NCBI GenBank assembly: GCA_032622095.1
Contig: CP136064.1
Coordinates: 137,347,954 to 137,411,953, forward strand
Length of the DNA: 64,000 nt
Reading direction: 5' to 3'
From: Siphonodentalium dalli
Lineage: Eukaryota > Mollusca > Scaphopoda > Gadilida > Siphonodentaliidae
In this document: positions 11,211-22,028 of the stretch, piece after piece
Layout of the letters: each line of letters opens with the position of its first letter
Position numbering within the stretch: position 1 is the first letter of the stretch
The notes under the pieces: generated by a model
The model's input: the letters and a program-made list of their open reading frames with translations, nothing else
What the model was told of the DNA's origin: nothing
Database searches by the model: none
Made by a program: the position numbers and the translations under genes

Positions 11211-11890
11211 ACCGATGACCAAAACGAGGACAAGTTACCTAATCGCAAAATTGTACGAAATCAAAATGTCCATTGTTTACGACAGAACTGGATTACGGTA
11301 TCTACTATATATTTTGAGAACTACGTATATAAATATGTGTGTATATTTGTCCTTTATAGACTCGAAAACGGCTGGACCGATTCGGCTCAAACTTCCCATC
11401 TAAGGGTAAAAATCACGGGAATGGTCGTCGCGGCGTTTTGGAGAAGCTCCCAGCACCCATTCTCCACTCTCAATCTCAAAAACGGCACTGTGGGGGTTAA
11501 TCGCGTTGATAGTTAAAGAGCATTCGTATCCGCAGTGTCGTTGATAAAGAGCGTCTATATACACGGCTCCATTGACCGTCTCGAGACGAAATTTTGTATT
11601 TAATTTCATACTTAGAGGTTCCAATGAACGGGGGAGATTTTTATCGGGTCAGTTTTTCCGCGCGAGGTGACATTGACCTTCAAACGGGTACTCACAAATG
11701 ATCTATATGTGCGTGTCCTTTATAGAATCGAACCGATTGAGCTCACACTTGCTACCTATGGGTTCTTTCGTGCGGGAAGTGTCATGTATAATTTCATAAT
11801 TCGACAATGCAGCAAATTAAGGATGAGGTCAAGTGACCAATTTTGAATGGACATTTCTATGCAAATCTCCGCAGTAAGAGCAGGGGCGGC
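11211..11890. repeat. Interspersed repeat with internal diverged duplication
   Basis: Two blocks, near 11330-11620 and 11690-11810, share tgtgtcctttatagaatcg, a gaccgattcggctcaaac-like stretch and a tgtataatttcata-like stretch. Sequence of this style (act-cgaaaacggctggaccg) is frequent inside non-autonomous Helitrons, but no terminus is visible here. The 103-codon frame at 11205-11516 is not gene-like. Confidence 0.4.
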
Positions 11891-12480
11891 GGAAGCTACA
11901 AAAAAGTGGGAGGGGGCACCATTGTTTTTAAATACACTACATGTGTTAATTAAAAACTTTTAAAATGTGCGCCAGTGCAAAGATTTTTTAATATTATGTT
12001 ATTCATGGCTACAGTTATGAAAGTAGAAAACAAGAAAGCGTTTAAATTATGTGACTCTGCAACTGACTTATTTTTGCACCCAATGTGTAAACGATGACTG
12101 ATGACGTTGATGCAACTTCTACAACCTGCATCCTTTGTCACAAATGTTATGATGAAATTAGTATACGCTATACCGTATAATTCAATTCAATCCACATACG
12201 ACACACGTCGATATCGAAGAAACACTAATCACAAGTAACTTTGAATATTAAATATATACCTTTATTTCCTCCAATATCGGAGAGCAGTAATAACATAATT
12301 ACAGGTTACATGTATATATATCTATATACATACATTGTTTGACAAAAGAGAATTGACATGAAAAGTACATAAACTTTTTAACAAATGGACCCAACACAAA
12401 CATAACACCTATGTAGTCTCGCAGACTAAACGTCCACATGCAGTCACAAACAACACGGGCGCGCATACAGGAAGGCCCTA
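11891..12480. other. No gene seen
   Basis: AT-rich spacer leading into the CATA/TA microsatellite. Nothing recognisable. Confidence 0.5.
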
Positions 12481-12655
12481 AATTACATACTTAAATACGC
12501 ATATGCATACATATATACGCAAACACATACATACATATGAGCATACATACAATTACACATATACATACACACCCTTATACATACATACATATATATATAC
12601 ACACATACACATATATATACACATATATACATATATATCTATATCTATATTTGCG
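12481..12655. repeat. (CATA/TA/CA)n microsatellite
   Basis: Simple repeat of catacata, tatatata and acacat words. Two apparent ORFs here, rich in Tyr, Thr, His and Ile, are translations of the simple repeat. Confidence 0.9.
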
Positions 12656-12657
12656 AA

Positions 12658-12688
<31 letters not shown>

Positions 12689-14410
12689 GTTCTATAGAAA
12701 TTCACAGGGGACCATCTAGATGATGCCAAAGGGGTCTACTAGGAGTATCTTTTTACGAGAAAGATAATGGTCGGGGTTAGAATTTTCTAAAGTGACGCCG
12801 TTGTTGTCAGGGGCAGAAAAGGGGGAGGGGCAGAAAAAAAATTGTCGCCGATTGCCACCAAACTTATATATAAGCATCCCCATAATATGAGGAATCTAAT
12901 GGAGTGGTTTATATATGGCAAAAGTCGCGCCGTTCGTGTCAGGGGTGCCCGGAAGGGGGGGGGGGCAGATTTTTTTTCTGTCGCCGATTGCCACGAAACT
13001 TACATATAATCATCCCCATGATGTGAAGAATCCAACGGTGTGGTTTAAATATGTCAAAAGTGGCGTCGTTTGAGTCAGGGATGAACGGAAGGGGAGAGGG
13101 GCACCAACATTGATAAAACTAATTTTAGCGCCGATTTCCACCAAATTGATATATATTCTTCTTCATGATACAAGGAATCTAATTGTGCGATTTAACAACG
13201 CAAAATTGTTGTTTTTGGATGATAGATTGGGAGCGGGTGGGCAATAAATTTGATAATAAGTCGCCGATTGCCACCACACTTTTACAAAACCATCCCCATG
13301 GTATGAGGAGTCTAATGGTGTGGCTTTTATTTGTCAAATGTGGCCTCATTCGCGTCAGGGTTGCATTGAAAGGGACAGGGCACCAAAATTGATGCACAAT
13401 TTTTTTAGCGCCAATTTCCACCAAATTGATACACGTTCTTATCCATGATACGAGGAATCTAATCGTGATTTAAAAACGCCATAGTGGTGCTGTTTGCGTG
13501 AGAGATGGAGCGGGGAGGGATTGGCACCAAATTTGATAAAAAAATTGTTTAGTCGCCGATTATCACCAAACTTATAAACAATCATCTCCATGATATCAGG
13601 AGTGTAATCGTGTGGTTTAAGGATGTCACAAGTGGGGCCATTCGAGTCAGTGGTGTATAGAGATGAGAGGGACACACAAAAATTATATCTATATGTTTAG
13701 TGGCGATTTCCACCAGATTGATACATATTCTTCTCCGTGATACGAGGAATCTTATCGTGTGGTTTAGATACACCAAATTGGTGTCCTATGGGGGAGAGAT
13801 ATGGGGACCTTAAATTTGATACGAATTTGTATACCCTCGCCAATTTTCACCAATTTCATATATATGCATCTCTAATCTCTAATGAGTCTTAGTGTGTGCA
13901 GCTTGAGTCCGAATTAGGGGCAGGAGGGTCACCAAAATTGATACAAAATATTTTTAGTACCAATTACCATCAAATTCAGACACGTCCTTCTCAAATGATA
14001 CAAGAAATAAAATCGTGCTGTCTGTCTGTCTTTTTGTCTGTCTGTGTGCGTTCTATATATAACTTCACGAGGTACAATCGAGATGACACCAAGGCGTTCT
14101 AAGAGGGGTAACTTTTTACAAGGAAGATAATGGTGCGGGTTAAAATTTTCTAAAATGACGCTGTTGGTGGCAGGGGAAATTAAAAAAATATGGTTAAATA
14201 GTTTTGTCGCTGATTTCCACCAAACGAATACATAATCACCTTCGCAATATGGCGTTGTTCGAGTCAGCGTTGCATCAAAAAATTCATACACGTTTTTCTC
14301 TAATGATATACCATGAATTAGATCACATTTGGTGTCGTTTGCGTCACAGATGGCGAGCGGATATGCACTATCATGGATACGATTGCTATTCGCCGATATC
14401 CACATATAAG
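12658..14410. repeat. Minisatellite of about 140 bp units with GTCT microsatellites
   Basis: A (GTCT)n tract at 12660-12687 starts a leader (ttctatag, gaccatctagatgatgcc, gagaaagataatgg). The leader recurs in diverged form at 14020-14170, again after a gtctgtctg tract. Between and after, a unit with a gtcgccgattgccaccaaa-like core repeats at about 12844, 12982, 13128, 13261, 13409, 13552, 13700, 13838, 13956, 14206 and 14388, mostly 130-150 bp apart. Alternate units carry a gccgattgcc or a gccgatttcc form. Tandem arrays of about 160 bp with GTCT microsatellites resemble the non-autonomous Helitron-like repeats called pearl in bivalves. Confidence 0.75.
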
Positions 14411-15450
14411 TTATATACAGTCACCAGGCCATCTCCATATCATTTTAAGTAGTTGGGCGTTCACATTTCACAATCCCGACATATGGTGACCCACATAAGT
14501 CACTTGAACAATTATATCTTCTTAACAGTCATATTTATATGGGAATGGCAATCAATGCATTCACACAATGAGCTAGCAAAAATAGATAACTAGAAGAAGC
14601 ATTAAACGTATATTTATCATTCTATTGAAGAGATACATATATTCGTGCAAACTGAGAGACCTCGAACCGTCAGAGGATTGCATATATATAATAACAAAAT
14701 TTAGTCTGTTCCATTCAAAACAGTTTCCACAAAAAGTTACAATTTGTCAAGAGATATGGAAGGCCTGTTCAAAAATAGTGGTCACAGTGTAGAGTAACAT
14801 ATAGTTTCTTCTGATATACAAGAAAATGCAGTTAGTAGCACAAGACTTTCAGGATCCTACCAATACTGACATCTGACAAGGGTTTTAGAAAACACTCATC
14901 GACTGACATAAACAACGCAAAATCTCGCTTTGTGTCTGGCAACTGTAGCTGATATATCTGCGCAGCTACATTTCGTTTAAACTAAGAATATTTAGCCAAT
15001 ATATAGCACCATGAACAGAGGAACACCTGGAAATATCTTTGAAACATCTGTATATTCATGGAGATATGATAGCCAGGTGTCCTCGAGATCTTAGTCCAAC
15101 CCACTAGATTGATTGATACATCTCAATATATAAAACCCAATTATCATCTTTTATCGAACTAATGTGTTTATGATGTTCATGTATCATATTATAACGTATA
15201 ATGTCTACGCAGTTGTAAATAAATAAATACTTCATTATTGGTGGAACGGATTAATCGCGATAAACAGAATGACAATTGACAACGTGAGCCACTACTTATA
15301 TTCCATGACTGTAATAATCATGTTTTGTGATGCTATTTAAATATACAAGTTATGAGAAAACGTATAACACTTTAAGCAAGAGCATTCTCTATTCCCAACA
15401 AATATCCACAGCATACATTAACCTGTGCAACGCCGGGTAACCCTGCTAGT
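14411..15450 (+). mobile_element. Right part and 3' terminus of a Helitron-like element
   Basis: The segment ends with acctgtgcaacgccgggt (15421-15438), an imperfect hairpin, then CTAG at 15446-15449 followed by T. A GC hairpin about 10 bp before CTAR-T is the Helitron 3' signature. The minisatellite to the left is probably part of the same element. The 5' TC end was not located. No Rep/helicase coding sequence is present, so this is a non-autonomous copy. Confidence 0.6.
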
Positions 15451-15499
15451 ATATATATATATATATACACATACATATATATAGATATACACACATGCA

Positions 15500-15951
15500 C
15501 CCTTGTTTGTAGACGCTACGTTGCGGGGACCCCGTGAGAAACCAACCAGAAACCAGCGTTATGGGGACACATGTTTCCCATGGAGCTACGGGATTGATAT
15601 ATTCACAAGTGATGCATTATGTCTCGGTATTGTACTAAATTGTATAATTAGCTCTATAACTATATTTTCAAAGGGACCGTAGTTGTGGGGACACATTGTG
15701 AGGACGTCCTCCTATGGCTGGTTCGATTCATTACATCACTATTATGCACAACATCGGGAAGTCCATACATTGTAGGACATTTGCATGTCCCCACAATGAA
15801 ACACACAAGCACAGATTGTTTCATAAACTAGTTACGTTATGGGGTCACATTACGGACGTACTCACAAAGATGATTCCATTTATTACACACCTCCCATATT
15901 GTTTGACTCGGGTCCCCACCACCGGATCAACTCGGCGATAGACAATGTTTC
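15500..15951. other. Repeat-like, no gene
   Basis: Contains ggggacaca, gtgaggac and ggggacc words that also occur around 22.98, 23.73 and 28.2 kb, so it is probably a diverged member of that repeat family. No ORF of note. Confidence 0.4.
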
Positions 15952-16011
15952 ATGTGTTTCATGGATATAAACAATAACAGAGTCCGGTTATTGTTTACAT
16001 CCATGAACACA
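15952..16011. repeat. Hairpin with 26-bp arms
   Basis: Arms 15952-15978 and 15986-16011 (catggatataaacaataac and its near complement) surround the 7-nt loop agagtcc. Confidence 0.8.
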
Positions 16012-16047
16012 TCAACAATGTGGCGCGCAGAGTTAATCATATGTAAT

Positions 16048-16888
16048 GCCGCCTATGGGAGGCCCTTTTCACATTTATTATTCATTTACACTTAAGCGTA
16101 AATATTTGCGCTTAAGCGAAAATTATAGAGGTTATTTGCGCTTAAGCGCAAATAACCTCTATAATTTTCGCTTAAGCGCAAATATTTACGCGTAAGCGTA
16201 AATCATTTGCGCTTAAGCGCAAATCATTTACCTTAAGCGCAATTAAAAAATTAATATTCATTGATCCCCCTGAATTAATTTTAAATGGCACAGGCCTAAA
16301 CACATCACTCAAGTCTATATAGGCCCACCATATGAGGGAAGCAATCCACCAGTAACCCCTAGATTCCTTTTATGACCATGGAAATGGTAGATCTGTGCAG
16401 GATATGTCTCTTTTATAAAATATACTAGATCTCTGGGATGGAGACACAAATTGTTGGAGACAGGATGCTGATAATATGAAAATAGGGTTTTTTCCCCCTA
16501 TTTAAAGTCAATAAGTACACCATATAAGGGAAGTAACCCCTAATTCCCTTTTTATGGCCATGGAAATGGTATATATCTGTGCAGGAGACGTCCCTTTAAT
16601 AAAATTTCCTAGAGCTCTGGGAGTGAGGTACCAATTATTCGGACACCAGGGACAGAGATGCTAATATGCATATGGAAATATGTTTTTCTTCCAACTTTCG
16701 AGCCTGTGTGGGGCTATTACTATGGGCCCATAATAATATACTATGAGATGGACTCAATCATTCACAATCAGAGGGAAGTAAGGGAGTGGTAAGTATATGC
16801 GCTTAAGCGCAAATAAATTAAGACACACATTTGCGCTTAATTAAGCGCAAATAAATAATAAATGTGAAAGGGGCCTCCCAAAGCCGCC
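16048..16888. mobile_element. 841-bp TIR element with CTTAAG palindromes
   Basis: Ends are inverted copies over about 48 bp. The left end has gcctatgggaggccc then ttttcacatttattatt; the right end is the complement with a few mismatches. AAT lies just outside both ends, a possible 3-bp target duplication. Inside are many copies of gcgcttaagcgcaaat. No ORF, so it is a non-autonomous DNA transposon. A PIF/Harbinger-like origin is possible from the 3-bp repeat only. Confidence 0.7.
16082..16206. repeat. Spacer-free perfect palindrome and flanking arms
   Basis: Bases 16100-16187 form an 88-bp palindrome, 44/44 by eye, centred on cttaag at 16141-16146. It continues outward on both sides with a few mismatches to about 16082 and 16206. 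Confidence 0.9.
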
Positions 16889-17280
16889 AATAAACAAAAG
16901 AAATAGAATACTGCGTCACACCAGATGCGATTCATAAATTCAGAAGAAAACAAAATTTTCCCCTTTTAATTTCGAATAAACGTTACAAAAATTCATATTA
17001 AGATCTCACGGGTATCTGAAGGGATGAAGCAATACTTTTTGGATACAAATTGTGTCAACATGACACCAAAAGTGCATGCGAATGCATTACATCATATATC
17101 CGTAAAATTCCACCAGAATTTCATTGTTACGTCAATTCTGAATTAAACGGAAATGATCATCGCTGTTATCTAGCGGACTGAATCGCAAATCAGATAGGTT
17201 GTCGGATGGGTCCATTCGAATATTCAAATTCAATTTAATGTAGCTTTTAAAGTGGTGTACATGCGAAAAGAAGGTCTGTA
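16889..17280. other. No gene seen
   Basis: AT-rich unique-looking sequence between two inverted-repeat elements. Confidence 0.5.
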
Positions 17281-17439
17281 AGTTCGTTACCGACTTCGGT
17301 GTAGGTCATGTATGGCGGCGAGAAGAACTGTCTCTCGCGAGGAACCTCATCTCCCTATGGGGGACTCGGTTGTGCCATCGCTTTTCAACAGGTCTCTCGC
17401 TGCCATACATGACCCATACCTCGGTCGGTAACTAATACT
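17281..17439. repeat. Foldback element
   Basis: Arms of about 45 bp (17281-17325 and 17394-17439) share, in inverted orientation, gttaccgac, gtaggtcatgtatggc and gcgag. The central 65-70 bp is gc-rich with ctctcgcgag. Confidence 0.75.
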
Positions 17440-17763
17440 TACCATGACCCTTTCAGAAGTTTCAGAAATTCGAACATTGCCAGACCAAAATTCGAACTTA
17501 ATCAGTGCATTGTATAGAACTCAAGTTATCATCTGAACAACTCAGAAACAAAATATTCCATATTGAAAAAGGGCAATAACTCAGTTGAATATTGTCTGAA
17601 TAGAACTAAATTCTAATTTTATTCACGTCCTCTTTTTATTACGATACCTAACAAGTTTGGAGGTGATTGATTAATAAACACTACACTTGTCAATCAGATA
17701 ACCCCCCAAAAAACTACATATTCTTCAAATATGTTGAAAATGTACATACATCGGTCAATAAAA
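17440..17763. other. No gene seen
   Basis: AT-rich. Contains gggcaataactcagttgaat, a phrase related to the ggccataactcagtt repeats at 19.35 and 33.9 kb, so probably a diverged scrap of that family. Confidence 0.4.
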
Positions 17764-17976
17764 CATTAATGCTCTAATTAATCGACCCCTTCACCACAGC
17801 AGAATTATGGGTAACTTTTCAGGATTTAGTCAGAAATATGGGTTGTTTCCATTCACTGGAAAGCTCGCACCGAGAGCTTTCCGATGAATGGCAACAAGCC
17901 ATATTTCCGACTAAATCCTGAAAAGTTACCCATAATTCTGCTGTGGTTAAGAGGTTGATTAATTAGAGCATTACTG
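17764..17976. mobile_element. 213-bp foldback MITE, family A copy 1
   Basis: Almost the whole element is an inverted repeat: arms of about 100 bp around a short loop (gcaccgag). The right end reads gcattactg then TA; the left end is cattaatgc with a small change. The arms share cagcagaattatgggtaac. A second copy with intact ends is at 35739-35950. Confidence 0.85.
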
Positions 17977-19344
17977 TAGTTGTTGGGCCGGACCAAATGT
18001 GATCTGTGTTTACTTGTAATTATACCACATACCAACATTTGATGCCATTGATAAATATACCATTCAGACAACGAAGTTTGATTGATGGGCATAAAGATGG
18101 ATGCTGGGGCCTGGGGGACACTTATATTCATGCTGAAATTGTACCCTTCGTCAAGACAATGTGACTACCTGGGATCACAGGTTAAAATGTTTTGGCATTT
18201 CAGTGTCTGCAGTTGACTGATAGAAGTGAAGCAATTGAGGTCTACCAGAATATGAGTAATTTCATCCCCATTGATATATCACAATATTTTGTAACAATAG
18301 GTTGAGTTGAAAGTGTCCCTTCAAACTTAAGATGGCCAACGTAACAGTTTCAATAAGGTGGGAAAAAATAAATAAAACACCTATCAACATAGATAACCAA
18401 TTTTTTAGGATATCTACAAATAGTCAGTCAAAAATTTACAACATGCAATGGTTTATCGATTACTACAAATGAATTAAGGAGTTTTCTCCAAAAGTGACCC
18501 AGGATTGTGAAACATGACTGAAATTGTTTGGACAACACAACAGTTACAACAACAAGTGAAATCATGTTGTGTAACGAATCATCAGACGGAACATTTTTCA
18601 ATATATGTACTGTAGTACACACAAGAGGCACTGAAATGTCCAAAATTGCAGTGCTTAGCCAAATGGTAGCAGTTTCCAACTCTAACAGTGGTCATAAACA
18701 TCAGCTTGAGGTCCCACGTGTACATTATAGCCATTAAATATATAGCACCATATAATTTTACTAAAAATATCATGTCATATTTTCATATTTGTAACAAATT
18801 TATGTTATCGAAAAATTATCAATAGTCAGCCCGATATTCACAATTAGATGACCCCTGGAACTCTGTCAAGTTGACCACATTTAAGGTGCCAATAAGCCCA
18901 TCTCATAGAGTTAGATTGAATGACGAAAATTTATTCAACATAATTTTATTCACAGAAAACGGAGTAAAATAAAATTAACAGTCATTACCATATGAAACAA
19001 ATAGCAAAAGTGACAAAAACATACTTTCTTATACTCATAAGACATTATTTAGACATATTGAAACCATAAAAGCCAATCTACAGCTAGGTGTCAGTTTTCC
19101 ACTAACTTTTAAAACAACTCAATTTTGTTCTGACATGTGATAAATCTTTACTGCATTGTAACTAATTTATCATTCTGATTTGAACAAAGTATGCATTTTC
19201 ACAGCACATAAATATAGAAGATAGCAAATATATATTCAATTTCCAAACTCACTGATGGTGAAATGGTAGCTAGAATTTGTCTTGCCATCTCAATTGAAAA
19301 GTGTAATGCCCACATCAATTAAAAGGGCTAATGTAAATGTGAAT
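17977..19344. other. AT-rich non-coding stretch
   Basis: Short overlapping frames at 18428-18773 have no recognisable domain and lie on both strands, as expected by chance. No terminus, repeat array or exon was recognised. Confidence 0.5.
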
Positions 19345-19586
19345 ATTTTTTTTGAAAAAGGGCCATAACTCAGTTAAAACTAGTCGGATCAAACCCATAT
19401 TCGAACTCGATCTGTATTTGAGGCTGAGAAACTCACATACCAAAATTGGTTGCGATAAGATAGGAAATGTTTCAGTTATCACATTATGCGTAAAGTGTCT
19501 ATGGACGGACAGACGGACGGCTAGACAGACGAGTGGTCAATCCGGACAACGACACTATGTTTACCATACTGTGGTATGGGTAAACA
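19345..19586 (-). repeat. Interspersed repeat family B, copy 1
   Basis: Ends with the palindrome tgtttaccatactgtggtat... (19558-19586), preceded by gacactatg, ggtcaatccggacaacg and a gacggacagacgg tract, and before that gggccataactcagtt. The same order in opposite orientation occurs at 33698-34110. No coding capacity. Confidence 0.8.
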
Positions 19587-19639
19587 TAAAAAGGTTATTT
19601 TTTAAGCTTACTGTTCTGACCGGTATACTCGTCTTACAG

Positions 19640-19742
19640 ATTGAAAGCACAGGTCCCCAGAATAAAAATTGACCCCACTCTATAGGATTAAGTATTATTG
19701 GGGGTGGGGTCAATTTTTGTTCCGGGGACCTGTGGTTGAAAG
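19640..19742. mobile_element. 87-bp hAT-like MITE
   Basis: Element 19648-19734 has inverted ends of about 32 bp beginning CACAGGTCCCC. Flanks are attgaaag (19640-19647) and gttgaaag (19735-19742), matching at 7 of 8 positions, the size of a hAT target duplication. Confidence 0.75.
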
Positions 19743-20278
19743 GGTTAAGTTTCCTCGCTGTGGACATACAATTTACTTATTGTTTTTTATGAAAAACTTA
19801 ATCTGGTCCCAGGGTCAAGCACTAAGGACAGGAGTCTTCCCCATAGGCTCCAGACATTGAAATTTCCCTGGTAGGCTATTATAAGTGAAATACATTCCTA
19901 GATGCTTTAAATATGGATAGCAGCCTTTTGTTCATCAGTCCATTTGTTCCGGATGGTTGATTTTCTCCGTCTTTATTTTGGTTGTTCTGAGCCATTATGA
20001 TACGATTATTGATACTTTATGATGGTATAATGGTCGAATATGCCCAAGAAGCTATTCTAACCACTCATTCATACAGATAACTAGCACATAAATATTATTT
20101 TGCGCCATCAAAACCTACGTCCAATATGTTTTGCTTGAACCTGAATACCAGTTAATTCGGGGGTATGAATCCCGCGTACGGCTTCAAAACACCCTGAATC
20201 CCGCGTACCGAAAGGGGGGGGGGTGATACCATCAAAGCATGACAGACAAAGGACAAACACGTCTTCATAATATAAGTA
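19743..20278. other. No gene seen
   Basis: Contains a short direct repeat gaatcccgcgtac (around 20167 and 20197) next to a G-run. Nothing else recognised. Confidence 0.45.
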
Positions 20279-20760
20279 TACTAGCTATGTGCCCGCTGAC
20301 TCCGCGGTAGATTTCATGTCATCAAGGTCATATGATAGGGGCAGTATGACTCTGTACAGTGCATACAAAAAGTGAAGTCTATCCAAATATATTATCGACT
20401 CCAAGATAAGGTTAAAGGTAATTTGTGGGTACCTGTATGGAAGGATGGGCAGACAGACACCCCCCAAAATACCTCTATATACCAAACTTAATCTCTATGG
20501 GCAATGTAGTTCCTGAGATTGTTAAGTCACTTGGTCATACATGGTGTCTGTTCCAAGGTCACAGGAACATCGGAAGGGCAAACTATCTTGACAGCATTCC
20601 CAAAATGATACCCTTCCAGTCCCAAAATACCTTAGATAGCAAATTTTGTTGATATAGGCCCAATAGTTTACGAGTGTACCTGATTAAGAGAAAGCATGCG
20701 CCTTATTCTGACCCAAGTTATAAACATAAAGGGGCATATGTCAGAAACTAATAGAATATT
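20279..20760 (-). mobile_element. Helitron-like remnant, 3' end at left
   Basis: On the minus strand the sequence ends with a GC hairpin (ccgcggagtcagcgg, about 20296-20310), then gggcacatag and CTAG at 20281-20284, then T. This matches the Helitron 3' arrangement. The body holds no Rep/helicase. Phrases such as atgggcaatgtagttcctgag are non-coding. The other end is uncertain. Confidence 0.5.
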
Positions 20761-21480
20761 AATATTCTGAGAAATTAGTTTGCTGTTTTAATTACCGGTA
20801 ATGTCTTAAAAATCTAGCAATAATCCAGTAACAATTTAAACCAATATCTTTCAAGTGACTGTATAACAACTGAAGTTATTTATTTTATGACTGTAGTTTT
20901 CTCTCCCCGTATCTTGCTTAAACGCGTTCTAGTTTTTCTATTAGAAAACAAGACTGTGTTTTTTCTCCGAGTTCTTATGCTACTCAGCATGTCATCGATG
21001 TCGTCAGTTTGTAAACATCATATACTGAATGAAGCGAGACATCGATTCGTTCGTTTCTAGGCCTAAATATGTTACGATCTGAACTAAAAGATATTCATTT
21101 AGTAATTAATTGAACCATATCATGAATATTCTTTTGTTATAGCAATCCGCAAGCTATTACCTTTGAGGAATTATTATTTGCTGATCGTCGAAGTCTCAGA
21201 ATATCAATCGACCTACACCTACCGGTAAGTTGGGAGAAAAGTCTCATTTTTCATTGAACTTTTGGCAACTCAGAACGCCAGTAGTCATATAATAAACGCT
21301 TTATCAATACAGGGTAGTGATATGTATCGCAGTATCGCGTCTCATTGATATCAGATTGCTGTATCAAGTTCAACCTCACTGCCAAAAAACAGCTCGTTTG
21401 ATACAGATCTGACTTCAACTCGACGTGATATGGCAGACCATATCAATATACTTATTGATAATGTGTATGTATAACAACTA
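20761..21480. other. No gene seen
   Basis: Unique-looking AT-rich DNA, possibly intronic if the exon at 21492-21729 is real. No downstream exon of that gene was recognised. Confidence 0.4.
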
Positions 21481-21491
21481 AAGTTACTTAC

Positions 21492-21729
21492 CAACTTCTG
21501 AATCAGCATCCATTTCTATTTCATCTAAAGATTTGCCCTGATACTTGTGCACATTCCCCTTCGCTACCACTAGAAGCAGTTTACTGTATTTACATAGTTG
21601 TAGGGTCTTTTCCGGCAGTCTGTAATATTCTCTGTGAGTGCGTATATCATGTCCCATAAAGTTAGCTAAAACATCCAACTCATTGTTCTTCAAATTCATG
21701 ATCTGTGATACAGTTGCCACATATAACAT
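21492..21729 (-). CDS. Tyrosine-recombinase-like C-terminal exon (partial)
   Basis: About 79 codons. The block reads NLKNNELDVLANFMGHDI, then THREYYRLPE, then SKLLLVVAKGNVHKYQGKSL. The GH pair followed by H-x-E-Y is the arrangement of the last catalytic boxes of tyrosine recombinase-like proteins. The phrase YYRLPE with a trailing K-G-K-S/T-L-D-E-I tail recalls a family of uncharacterised animal proteins; that recall is from memory and unverified. A strong donor follows on the minus strand: GTAAGT at 21491-21486. Upstream candidate acceptors are a tttttcag at 21741-21740 (which puts a TAG in frame) or the ttag ending at 21730. The ATG at 21729 is therefore probably not a real start. It could be a host exon or a relic of a YR transposon. 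Confidence 0.5.
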
Positions 21730-22028
21730 CTAACACAGCCTGAAAAATAAATGAATAAATAAATAAATGATTTGAAAGTTATATTTAATGTTTACACTAA
21801 TAATCAAAACTTCTGAAGCAACAAAACAATATTAGTATTGCTCGGACATGACGGCACCGGAAACATAATCTAAATTTGACTCTATATAGATTATTGATTA
21901 AAATGCCCATGATCTATGTTGTACCTAAGCGGACCGCAGATTTGATGAAGAAATGGTACAGAATTTCATATAACTCGGAAGTATGTTCACTGAGGGACAT
22001 ATACATGTAGTACCGGTAGCTAAATAAA

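Noticed and set aside
12503-12719. Two ORFs of about 60 codons
   Set aside because: Translations of the (CATA/TA)n microsatellite.
18428-18773. Overlapping ORFs on both strands
   Set aside because: Similar lengths on opposite strands, no domain or codon signal.
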